Positions 1 through 5,143 of a stretch of 5,143 nt of DNA are shown piece by piece. The position numbers and the translations under genes are program-made. The stretch lies in contig JAICJJ010000257.1 of NCBI GenBank assembly GCA_025928535.1, forward strand, positions 1 to 5,143, read 5' to 3'. Every line of letters begins with the position of its first letter. Position 1 is the first letter of the stretch. The DNA is from Thermomicrobiales bacterium. Lineage in GTDB: Bacteria; Chloroflexota; Chloroflexia; Thermomicrobiales; UBA6265. Below the pieces are notes generated by a model. The model was not told the DNA's origin, did not search any database, and saw only the letters and a list, made by a program, of their open reading frames with translations.

Positions 1-25
1 CGCTGAGGATATCGGGGGAAATGGC

Positions 26-232
26 ATGGCCGGACTTGGCTGGCAGGAACTGCTTGTCGTACTCGTGATCGTGATGGTCATCTTCGGCGCCGGCAAGTTG
101 CCGGACATCGCCCGCTCGCTTGGACAAGGCGTCAAGGCGTTCAAGCAGGAAGCGACCGCGCCGATCGGGGTCGGCGTCGATCAGCCGACGCAAAAGACGG
201 TCGTCGAGACCGAGACGATCGGCCGCGGCTGA
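26..232 (+). CDS. tatA: Sec-independent protein translocase protein TatA/TatE family (68 aa)
   Basis: Small membrane subunit of the twin-arginine translocase, which oligomerises to let folded Tat substrates cross the cytoplasmic membrane. Residues 4-20 form the short N-terminal membrane helix, with a polar Q7-E8 pair near its start. The hinge F20-G21 follows, then an amphipathic helix (about 24-41, GKLPDIARSLGQGVKAFK). The conserved F20, G21, L25 and F39 fall at the same positions as in E. coli TatA. The tail (43-68) is polar and probably disordered, as usual. The length is at the short end of the family. The start at 26 is chosen because GGGGGAA (14-20) sits 5 nt upstream; an ATG at 21 is out of frame and yields only a short peptide. 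A TatB role cannot be fully excluded because E8 also occurs in TatB, but the short length favours TatA. A probable terminator follows, so it appears to be a separate unit from the transporter operon. Confidence 0.93.
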   Translation: MAGLGWQELLVVLVIVMVIFGAGKLPDIARSLGQGVKAFKQEATAPIGVGVDQPTQKTVVETETIGRG

Positions 233-259
233 GCGATCGTTCGCGTGCAATCCTGACGG

Positions 260-295
260 CGGCCGGCTTCCTTCGGAGCCGGCCGTCGTTCTGTT
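260..295 (+). terminator. Probable intrinsic terminator of tatA
   Basis: An 8-bp stem, CGGCCGGC (260-267) with GCCGGCCG (278-285), is extended inward past one bulged T by TCC (269-271) pairing with GGA (275-277), leaving a TTC loop. It is followed by TCGTTCTGTT (286-295), which has six T in ten bases. The hairpin starts 27 nt after the tatA stop. The T tract is imperfect, so efficiency is uncertain. Confidence 0.6.
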
Positions 296-310
296 GGCGC
301 CGGCCGGCGA

Positions 311-339
311 TTGTGGCCCGATCGGGAAGGGGATAGAAT
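311..339 (+). promoter_or_regulatory. Candidate sigma70-type promoter for the transporter operon
   Basis: TTGTGG (311-316, three of six to TTGACA) and TAGAAT (334-339, five of six to TATAAT) are separated by 17 nt. The pair lies after the tatA terminator and before the binding-protein gene. A start near 346 would give a leader of about 120 nt ending at the ATG at 467. That leader is GC-rich and contains short self-complementary runs (for example GGCGG/CCGCC around 379-391), but I recognise no known riboswitch. No operator palindrome stands out. Confidence 0.45.
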
Positions 340-453
340 GCGCCCGATCACAGGCCGGAACCAGGTCGGGACATGCGCGGCGGGCGCCGCCATCCCGCCC
401 GACGCCGCTCTGCCGATGGGTTGGGCACGGAACGTCTGCAGCGACGCAGGTCG

Positions 454-460
454 AAAGGAG
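454..460 (+). promoter_or_regulatory. Shine-Dalgarno fixing the binding-protein start
   Basis: AAAGGAG lies 6 nt before the ATG at 467. No comparable site precedes the in-frame upstream ATG at 311 or the downstream ATG at 554, so 467 is preferred. Confidence 0.8.
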
Positions 461-466
461 CCAACG

Positions 467-1690
467 ATGGGCGACCGCGAATTCGATCCGATCCAGCAGG
501 CGCAAAATCGCCGCCGCCACGAGCGGATGGTGATGCTGCGCGACCTCGACGTGATGAGCCGGCGCGAAGTGCTGCGACGCGGCGGCCGGCTGGCGGCCGG
601 CGTCAGCGCCGCCAGTCTGCTCCTGCGGGCCGGGTTCCCGATCGTGCCGACGATGGCGCAGGGCACGCCGGCCGCCAGCGAGATCAAACTGCCCGAGTAC
701 GGCGAAATTCCAGCAAATCTCAAGGGGAGCGGCGAACTCCGGGTCATCTCGTGGGGCGGCGCCCTCCAGGATGCCCAGCGCAAGGCGTACTTCGAGCCGT
801 TCCAGGAATTGACCGGCATCAAGGTCGTCGAATCGGAGGGGCCGGACACCTCCAAGATCAAGGCGATGGTCGACAGCGGCAACGTCGAGATCGACGTCGC
901 CGAGGTCGGGTACGACGGCGTGCTCCTGCTCCTGAAGCAGGGCGATTACTGGAACAAGTTGGACTACTCGCTCTTCGACACCGCCAACATCGATGCGTCG
1001 CGCCGCCATGAATTTGCGGTCGACATGTTGCCGTACGGGACGGTGATCGGCTACCGGACCGACGTCTTTCCGGAAGGACCCACCGGGCAGAAGGACTTCT
1101 GGGACCTGACGAAATTCCCCGGACCGCGCACGACGGAATCGGGCACCGGCGGCGTGCTGCCATTCCTGGAAGGGGCGCTGATCGCCGACGGGGTTGCCAA
1201 GGACGGACTCTATCCGCTCGACATCGATCGCGCCTTCAACTCGCTGTCGAAGATCAAGAGCGACGTCGTCAAATTCTGGGACGCGGGCGCGCAGCCGGCG
1301 CAGATGCTCAACGACAAGGAAGTCGTGATGGGGCATTCCTGGTCGGGCCGGGTCTATGCGATCGAGGCGGCGGGCGCGCCGGTCAAGACGGTCTGGAACG
1401 AGGGGATGCTGTCGACCGACGTGTGGGCGTCGCCGAAAGGGTCGAACGCCGAGAATGCCAACAAGTTCATGGCGTTCACGCTCCTGCCGGTTTCGCAGGC
1501 GCGACTTTGCTCGCTGATTCCGTACGGCTTCGTCAACAATGCCGCCGCCAAGCTGCTTCCGGCGGAACGGGTGGCGATGCTGCCGACCGCGCCCGAATAC
1601 AAGGACCAGATGTTCGATACGAACGTCCAGTGGTGGGCCGACAACACGCCGGCGGTCACCGACCGCTGGAACGAGTGGATCCTCGAGTAG
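467..1690 (+). CDS. potD: Tat-exported PotD-like ABC transporter substrate-binding protein (407 aa)
   Basis: Extracytoplasmic solute receptor of a spermidine/putrescine-type ABC importer; it binds ligand and delivers it to the permease pair. The first 29 residues are charged. A twin-arginine signal follows: S31-R32-R33-E34-V35-L36, a hydrophobic stretch to about residue 61, and a possible cleavage after A64 (T-M-A before Q65). There is no lipobox; the only cysteine is deep in the mature part (RLCSLIPYG). The binding fold runs from about residue 90 (GELRVISWGG) to the end. Family-typical segments include FWDLTKFPGPRT, LYPLDIDRAFNSLSKIK, VMGHSWSGRVYAIEAAGAP and the late PYGFVNNAAAKLLP. Length is normal once the signal is counted. 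An ORF extension back to 311 adds 52 residues without a ribosome site and is rejected; M30 (ATG 554) remains a possible shorter start. The order binding protein, ATPase, permease, permease differs from E. coli potABCD. The fold is confident; polyamine as ligand is inferred from family and neighbours, and related opine or amino-acid-derivative importers look alike. Confidence 0.9.
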   Translation: MGDREFDPIQQAQNRRRHERMVMLRDLDVMSRREVLRRGGRLAAGVSAASLLLRAGFPIVPTMAQGTPAASEIKLPEYGEIPANLKGSGELRVISWGGALQDAQRKAYFEPFQELTGIKVVESEGPDTSKIKAMVDSGNVEIDVAEVGYDGVLLLLKQGDYWNKLDYSLFDTANIDASRRHEFAVDMLPYGTVIGYRTDVFPEGPTGQKDFWDLTKFPGPRTTESGTGGVLPFLEGALIADGVAKDGLYPLDIDRAFNSLSKIKSDVVKFWDAGAQPAQMLNDKEVVMGHSWSGRVYAIEAAGAPVKTVWNEGMLSTDVWASPKGSNAENANKFMAFTLLPVSQARLCSLIPYGFVNNAAAKLLPAERVAMLPTAPEYKDQMFDTNVQWWADNTPAVTDRWNEWILE

Positions 1691-1705
1691 CGCAACCCGC
1701 CGAAC

Positions 1706-1743
1706 GGCGAGCGGGGCCGGGAATCCTCCCGGTCCCGCTCGCC
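1706..1743 (+). promoter_or_regulatory. Strong intercistronic hairpin between binding-protein and ATPase genes
   Basis: Arms 1706-1722 and 1727-1743 pair over 17 bp with a single G-U (1716 with 1733) and a four-base loop, ATCC. It begins 15 nt after the binding-protein stop and has no T tract after it; instead the Shine-Dalgarno AGGGGG (1744-1749) follows at once. By analogy with malE-malF and similar transporter operons, it probably protects the upstream mRNA from 3' exonucleases or partly limits read-through, raising binding protein over the membrane subunits. That role is inference; the hairpin itself is read directly. Confidence 0.75.
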
Positions 1744-1749
1744 AGGGGG
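1744..1749 (+). promoter_or_regulatory. Shine-Dalgarno of the ATPase gene
   Basis: AGGGGG lies 8 nt before the ATG at 1758 and abuts the base of the 1706-1743 hairpin, so stem formation leaves it single-stranded. It decides the start against the long in-frame extension that overlaps the binding-protein gene. Confidence 0.7.
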
Positions 1750-1757
1750 CTTCGCCC

Positions 1758-2888
1758 ATGACCGCCAAACAGTCCGAGCGTGCCGCGCACGCCGATCGGA
1801 TTGGCGCGCTCGGCGCGCGCGTCCGATTCGACCAGGTCGAAAAGCAGTATCCCGGCGGCGCGGCCAACGCGGTCGATGGCGTTTCGCTCGACATCGCGCC
1901 GGGAGAATTCGTCACCCTGCTCGGGCCGTCCGGTTCGGGCAAGACGACCACGCTGATGATGCTGGCCGGGTTCGAGACGCCGACGGCCGGCGAAATCTGG
2001 GTCGACGATCAGGCCATCGCCGCCGTGCCGCCCTGGCGGCGCAACATCGGCATGGTCTTTCAGAACTACGCGCTTTTCCCCCACATGACCGTCGGCGAAA
2101 ACATCGCCTTTCCGCTCAAATTGCGCGGCATGCCGCGCGACGAGGTGACGCGGCGCACCCGCGAGGCGCTCGACCTCGTCGGCTTGCCTGGCTACGAAGG
2201 GCGCTATCCGCGTCAACTCTCCGGCGGGCAGCAGCAGCGGATCGCGCTGGCGCGGGCGCTCGTCTTCAATCCGCGCGTGCTGCTGATGGACGAGCCGCTC
2301 GGCGCCCTCGACAAGCAATTGCGCGAGCGGCTGCAACTCGAGATCAAGGCGCTCCACGACCAACTCGGGGTGACGATCATCTACGTTACGCACGACCAGC
2401 AGGAAGCGCTGGTGATGTCGGACCGGATCGCGGTCATGAATCTGGGGCAAATCGAACAGATCGGCGGGCCGGGCGAACTCTACGACGAGCCGGCCAGCCG
2501 GTTCGTCGCGTCGTTCATCGGCGAGTCGAATTTCCTGGATGGGCGCGTCACCGGCTTCGACGATGGATTGGGCGTGATCGAAGCGCCGGGCGTCGGCATG
2601 CTGCGCGCGCCGGCGCATGGCGGATGCGCGATCAACAGCGAAGTCGCGCTGACGGTGCGGCCGGAAAAGATCGTCTTCGCCGACGAATTGAACGGCGCGT
2701 CGGCCAACACGATCGACGCCGAAATCGTGACGGTGATCTTCGTCGGCGAGATGCACCGCTACGAAGCGCGGCTCGGCGGCGGGCAAACGATCGTGCTGAA
2801 ACGGCAGCATCGGTCGGGCGTCGGTCGCTGCGGCCGGGGCGACCGGGTCCGTCTCGGCTGGCATGTCGCCGACGGGCGGCTCGTCTAG
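1758..2888 (+). CDS. potA: PotA-like ABC transporter ATP-binding protein (376 aa)
   Basis: Cytoplasmic ATPase of the importer; a dimer hydrolyses ATP to drive uptake through the two permeases. The nucleotide-binding domain covers about residues 20-255. It has Walker A GPSGSGKT (56-63), Q-loop glutamine Q102 (VFQNYALFPH), signature LSGGQ (154-158), Walker B LLMDEP (175-180) with catalytic E179, D-loop GALD (182-185) and switch histidine H212 (VTHDQQEA). The C-terminal part (about 256-376) is the TOBE-type regulatory domain of the CUT1/PotA group, marked by ASFIGESNFLDG and VRPEKI. All catalytic residues are present. Length matches the PotA family (about 350-380). The first 20 residues are a polar extension before the domain. 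The ORF is open 73 codons further upstream, but that overlaps the binding-protein gene and lacks a ribosome site. Exact substrate cannot be read from an ATPase; MalK/UgpC-like assignments are less likely given the permease neighbours. Confidence 0.94.
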   Translation: MTAKQSERAAHADRIGALGARVRFDQVEKQYPGGAANAVDGVSLDIAPGEFVTLLGPSGSGKTTTLMMLAGFETPTAGEIWVDDQAIAAVPPWRRNIGMVFQNYALFPHMTVGENIAFPLKLRGMPRDEVTRRTREALDLVGLPGYEGRYPRQLSGGQQQRIALARALVFNPRVLLMDEPLGALDKQLRERLQLEIKALHDQLGVTIIYVTHDQQEALVMSDRIAVMNLGQIEQIGGPGELYDEPASRFVASFIGESNFLDGRVTGFDDGLGVIEAPGVGMLRAPAHGGCAINSEVALTVRPEKIVFADELNGASANTIDAEIVTVIFVGEMHRYEARLGGGQTIVLKRQHRSGVGRCGRGDRVRLGWHVADGRLV

Positions 2889-2892
2889 GGGG
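2887..2892 (+). promoter_or_regulatory. Shine-Dalgarno of the first permease, overlapping the ATPase stop codon
   Basis: AGGGGG begins inside the TAG stop (2886-2888) and lies 6 nt before the ATG at 2899. This favours 2899 over the in-frame ATG at 2863, which has no such site, and suggests translational coupling to the ATPase gene. Confidence 0.7.
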
Positions 2893-2898
2893 CCGGCG

Positions 2899-3822
2899 AT
2901 GGCGACGGCGGCGCGGGCGGAACAAGCCCGCCGGTTCGAGCGGCTGGAACGGCTGACGCAGCGTCGCTATTTGCTGCTGCTCGCGCCTGCGGTGCTGTTT
3001 CTGGTCATTTTCTACGGCTATCCGGTCGCGGCGATGTTGCTGCGGTCGTTCAACGATCCGGCTTGGGGCTTCGGCAATTTCAAACCGCTGACGGCGGCGC
3101 GCACGCCGATCGAGATCCTCGGCGTGAGCCTGCCGATGAACGCCTATCTCCGCGTCATCGGCATCACGCTGCAAATCGCGGTCGGGACGACGATCGCGAC
3201 CTTGCTGCTCGGCTATCCGGTCGCCTACGCGCTGGCGTCGATGCCGATGTCCCGGGCCAACCTGCTGATGATCTTCGTGCTGGTGCCGTTCTGGACCAGC
3301 ATTCTCGTCCGCACCTATGCCTGGATGGCGCTGTTGGGAACCGATGGGATCGTCAACGAGGTGCTGATGGGGCTGCGGCTGATCGATCAACCCGCCACGT
3401 TGCTCAACACGCGCGGCGCGGTCTACGTCGGGATGGTCCACATCCTCCTGCCGTTCATGATCTTGCCGCTCTATGCGGTGATGCGCGGCATCGACCGCAA
3501 TTTGATGCGGGCCGCCGAAAATCTGGGAGCGCGGCCCTGGCAGGTGTTCCGCAGCGTCTTTCTGCCGCTCAGTTTGCCGGGAGTGGCCGCCGGGTGCCTG
3601 CTGGTGTTCATCCTGGCGCTCGGCTTCTACATCACGCCGTCGCTCCTCGGCGGCCAGCGCGACATCATGATCTCGATGTTGATCCAGCAGCAGGTCGTGC
3701 AATTGAAATGGGGGTTCGCCTCGGCGCTGGCCCTGGTCTTGCTGGTCATTTCGCTCATCATCTATCTGGTGTTCGTCCGCGTGCTCGGCGTGCAACGCAT
3801 CTTCGGGGGAGGACGGCGATGA
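2899..3822 (+). CDS. potB: PotB-like ABC transporter permease (307 aa)
   Basis: First integral-membrane subunit of the importer, forming half of the translocation pore. Six hydrophobic segments are visible at about residues 24-48, 86-113, 121-146, 173-195, 226-251 and 275-296, the usual count for this family. The cytoplasmic EAA loop that docks on the ATPase is at about 204-228 (RAAENLGARPWQVF then LPLSLPG), with the invariant G210; arginine replaces the first glutamate of the EAA consensus. PFWTSILVRTYAW in segment three and GFYITPSLLGG after segment five are typical of the PotB/polyamine permease group. The first 23 residues are charged and cytoplasmic. The gene starts 10 nt after the ATPase stop with its own ribosome site, and its last codons overlap the next permease. 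Family assignment is strong; the transported solute is inferred. Confidence 0.93.
   Translation: MATAARAEQARRFERLERLTQRRYLLLLAPAVLFLVIFYGYPVAAMLLRSFNDPAWGFGNFKPLTAARTPIEILGVSLPMNAYLRVIGITLQIAVGTTIATLLLGYPVAYALASMPMSRANLLMIFVLVPFWTSILVRTYAWMALLGTDGIVNEVLMGLRLIDQPATLLNTRGAVYVGMVHILLPFMILPLYAVMRGIDRNLMRAAENLGARPWQVFRSVFLPLSLPGVAAGCLLVFILALGFYITPSLLGGQRDIMISMLIQQQVVQLKWGFASALALVLLVISLIIYLVFVRVLGVQRIFGGGRR
3808..3812 (+). promoter_or_regulatory. Shine-Dalgarno of the second permease, inside the potB end
   Basis: GGAGG, within a longer GGGGGAGGA run (3805-3813), lies 6 nt before the ATG at 3819. That ATG shares ATGA with the potB stop TGA (3820-3822). The arrangement points to translational coupling of the two permeases. 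Confidence 0.75.
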
Positions 3823-4733
3823 CGGCTCCCGCTTCGGCCGCGTCTTCGGCTCCAAGCATCCCGCGCGAGCGCGCCGCGCGGCGCGTGGTTCCGCGCGTTT
3901 CCGCCGCCCGCGTCGTGTTGCTGACGTTCACCGGGCTGGTGCTGCTCTACCTCGTCTTTCCGGTGTTCATCGTCGCGCCGTTGTCGTTCAGTTCGGCGAA
4001 ATATTTGCAGTTTCCGCCGCCCGGCTTGTCGCTCCAGTGGTACCAGTCCTATTTCAGCCGGCCCGATTGGGTCGCGGCCACTTGGCTCAGCGTCCGGATC
4101 GGGGTGATCACGGCCGTGCTGGCGACGGCGCTGGGCACAGCGGCGGCGCTGGCGCTGGTGCGCGGCCGCTTTCGCGGCAAGGACGCGATCAATTCGTTCA
4201 TCGTCTCGCCGTTGATCATCCCGACCATCATCGTCGCGATCGGCGTCTACTTTTTCTACGCGCGCATTCACATCATCGGCAGCCCGTTCGCGCTGGCGCT
4301 GGCGCATACCGCGCTGGCGATACCGTTCGTCGTCATCAATGTTTCGGCGACGCTGGAAGGATTCGACGAACGCCTCGAGTGGGCGGCGATGAATCTCGGC
4401 GCGAATCGCTGGCAAACGTTTTTCAAGATCACCTTGCCAATCATCCGACCCGGCGTCTTCGCCGGCGCGCTCTTCGCGTTCAGCACCTCGTTCGACGAGT
4501 TGATCGTCGCCCTCTTCGTCAGCGGCGCCGGCGCGGTGACGCTGCCCCGCAAGATGTGGGAAAGCTTGCGGCTCGACATCGATCCGACGATCGCGGCGGT
4601 GTCGACGATCTTGATCGTGATTTCGGTCACCATCCTCGCCAGCGCCGAGGCGCTCCGACTCCGCAGCGAGCGGATGCGGACGGCCCGCGTGCCGGACGCG
4701 GCGCGCGACGCTCCCGGCGGGGCGATCCAGTAA
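3819..4733 (+). CDS. potC: PotC-like ABC transporter permease (304 aa)
   Basis: Second integral-membrane subunit, pairing with the PotB-like protein. Six membrane segments are visible at about residues 30-56, 86-114, 125-147, 153-178, 211-235 and 257-278. The EAA loop is near-canonical: E187-W-A-A-M-N-L-G194-region followed by KITLPIIRPG (203-212). The SFDE motif (224-227) and LPRKMWESLRLDIDPTIAAVST (from 242) are hallmarks of the PotC group. The N-terminal 29 residues are rich in Ala, Pro, Ser and Arg and look cytoplasmic and disordered; the C-terminal 25 residues are similarly charged. The start is set by the ATGA overlap with potB and the ribosome site just upstream; the ORF is open much further upstream only as a shadow frame of potB. 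Length is slightly above E. coli PotC because of the two tails. It is the last gene of the operon; no clear terminator hairpin with a T tract follows. Confidence 0.93.
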   Translation: MTAPASAASSAPSIPRERAARRVVPRVSAARVVLLTFTGLVLLYLVFPVFIVAPLSFSSAKYLQFPPPGLSLQWYQSYFSRPDWVAATWLSVRIGVITAVLATALGTAAALALVRGRFRGKDAINSFIVSPLIIPTIIVAIGVYFFYARIHIIGSPFALALAHTALAIPFVVINVSATLEGFDERLEWAAMNLGANRWQTFFKITLPIIRPGVFAGALFAFSTSFDELIVALFVSGAGAVTLPRKMWESLRLDIDPTIAAVSTILIVISVTILASAEALRLRSERMRTARVPDAARDAPGGAIQ

Positions 4734-4765
4734 ACTTGATCGGTCTCGAGATGCGCGGGCGCCGG

Positions 4766-4795
4766 TTGAGCCGTCGCCGCGGCGCGGCGGATAAT
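4766..4795 (+). promoter_or_regulatory. Candidate sigma70-type promoter for the downstream lipid gene
   Basis: TTGAGC (4766-4771, four of six) and GATAAT (4790-4795, five of six) are 18 nt apart, in an otherwise very GC-rich 157-bp spacer. A start near 4802 would give a leader of about 90 nt. That leader contains a possible weak GC hairpin (4826-4833 with 4839-4847, one bulged C). The promoter suggests the gene from 4891 is a transcription unit separate from the transporter. Confidence 0.45.
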
Positions 4796-4890
4796 CGTCG
4801 GCGGGTCGGCTGCCGGCGACGCGGCCCGGCGCGAACGGCGCGCCCGGCGGCGCGCGGCACATGGCTCGCGGGGGATCGACACAGCGCCCG

Positions 4891-5143
4891 ATGGCCAATC
4901 TGATCACAATCGGCCGCCTGCTGCTCCTCTTCGCCGCCATCGGCATGATCTACCGGAATCCGGTCGGTCTGGCGCTGCCGGCGATGCTGCTCGTCGTCGT
5001 CGTCTTCGCGGGCGACGGACTCGACGGCTGGGTGGCCCGGAAACGGAACAGCACATCTCGCCTCGGCGCCATCCTCGACATCGCCGGCGATCGGGTGGTC
5101 GAAACCGTCTTCTGGATGGTCTTCGCCGATCTCGGCGTCATCC
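4891..5143 (+). CDS. CDP-alcohol phosphatidyltransferase family protein, N-terminal part (cut by window edge)
   Basis: Integral-membrane enzyme family that transfers a phosphatidyl group from a CDP-linked lipid to an alcohol (for example glycerol phosphate or inositol phosphate) in phospholipid synthesis. The 84 visible residues hold the whole signature D-x2-D-G-x2-A-R-x8-G-x3-D-x3-D: D42, D45, G46, A49, R50, G59, D63 and D67, the metal- and CDP-binding residues. Residues 3-20 (NLITIGRLLLLFAAIG) form the usual opening helix with N3 and R9 as in PgsA-like proteins; 27-40 is a second helix. The frame is open to position 5143, so the C-terminal helices are missing. Start 4891 is preferred because it gives the family-typical MANLITIGR beginning; an in-frame ATG at 4861 would add ten residues, and neither has a good ribosome site (GGGG at 4871-4874 is far from 4891). 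The alcohol substrate cannot be told from this part, so no symbol is given. Confidence 0.85.
   Translation, partial: MANLITIGRLLLLFAAIGMIYRNPVGLALPAMLLVVVVFAGDGLDGWVARKRNSTSRLGAILDIAGDRVVETVFWMVFADLGVI

Noticed and set aside
296..309. GGCGCCGGCCGGCG palindrome-like run as an operator
   Set aside because: Such GC runs recur across this window by composition alone; nothing ties it to a regulator.
311..466. 52-residue N-terminal extension of the binding protein from the ATG at 311
   Set aside because: No ribosome site there, it overlaps the promoter candidate, and a strong site precedes 467.
120..533. Alternative-frame + strand open frame over the end of tatA and the spacer (137 aa)
   Set aside because: Arg/Ser-rich composition, overlaps tatA in another frame, and runs through the terminator hairpin; no family resemblance.
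1656..2864. Long minus-strand open frame opposite the ATPase gene (402 aa)
   Set aside because: Its product is rich in Arg, His, Asp and Glu with no recognisable domain, while the + strand carries every ABC ATPase motif in order. It is a high-GC antisense shadow.
2632..3855. Long minus-strand open frame opposite the first permease gene (407 aa)
   Set aside because: Low-complexity Arg/Gln/His/Asp composition, the complement pattern expected of membrane-protein codons; no domain or ribosome site seen.
3762..4946. Long minus-strand open frame opposite the second permease and the spacer (394 aa)
   Set aside because: Same Arg/Asp-rich shadow composition; it spans three unrelated + strand features.
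1..5143. CRISPR array, insertion sequence, tRNA or rRNA
   Set aside because: No spaced direct repeats, transposase, terminal inverted repeats or tRNA-like cloverleaf were seen on either strand.

Overview
This is a GC-rich bacterial stretch, roughly two-thirds G+C by eye, in which all recognisable genes lie on the + strand. It holds one complete polyamine-type (spermidine/putrescine-like) ABC importer operon. A small twin-arginine translocase gene precedes it, and the start of a CDP-alcohol phosphatidyltransferase gene follows it and runs off the right edge.

The organism cannot be named from the sequence. Three things hint at a Chloroflexota (Thermomicrobia-like) bacterium: the Tat signal ends in a 'MAQGTPAAS' type junction, the binding protein has no lipobox, and the CDP-alcohol phosphatidyltransferase has a 'DIAGDR' ending. 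This is an inference from remembered sequence style, not a demonstrated placement.

Layout: (1) 26-232, tatA, followed by a probable intrinsic terminator at 260-295. (2) A promoter-like pair at 311-339 and a leader of about 120 nt. (3) 467-1690, a Tat-exported PotD-like solute-binding protein. (4) A 17-bp-stem hairpin at 1706-1743, directly followed by the Shine-Dalgarno of the next gene. (5) 1758-2888, the PotA-like ATPase. (6) 2899-3822, the PotB-like permease. (7) 3819-4733, the PotC-like permease, overlapping potB by ATGA. (8) A spacer of about 157 bp with a good sigma70-like promoter candidate at 4766-4795. (9) 4891 to the edge, the N-terminal part of a CDP-alcohol phosphatidyltransferase with its complete catalytic motif.

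How the parts work together: the binding protein captures the solute outside the membrane, PotB and PotC form the six-plus-six-helix channel, and a PotA dimer drives transport with ATP. The binding protein carries a twin-arginine signal, so its export needs the Tat system, one component of which is encoded just upstream. The hairpin between the binding-protein gene and the ATPase gene is well placed to make the binding protein in excess over the membrane complex.

I found no sign of an undescribed system. The points that deserve a second look are the intercistronic hairpin, the non-lipoprotein Tat signal and the tatA adjacency.
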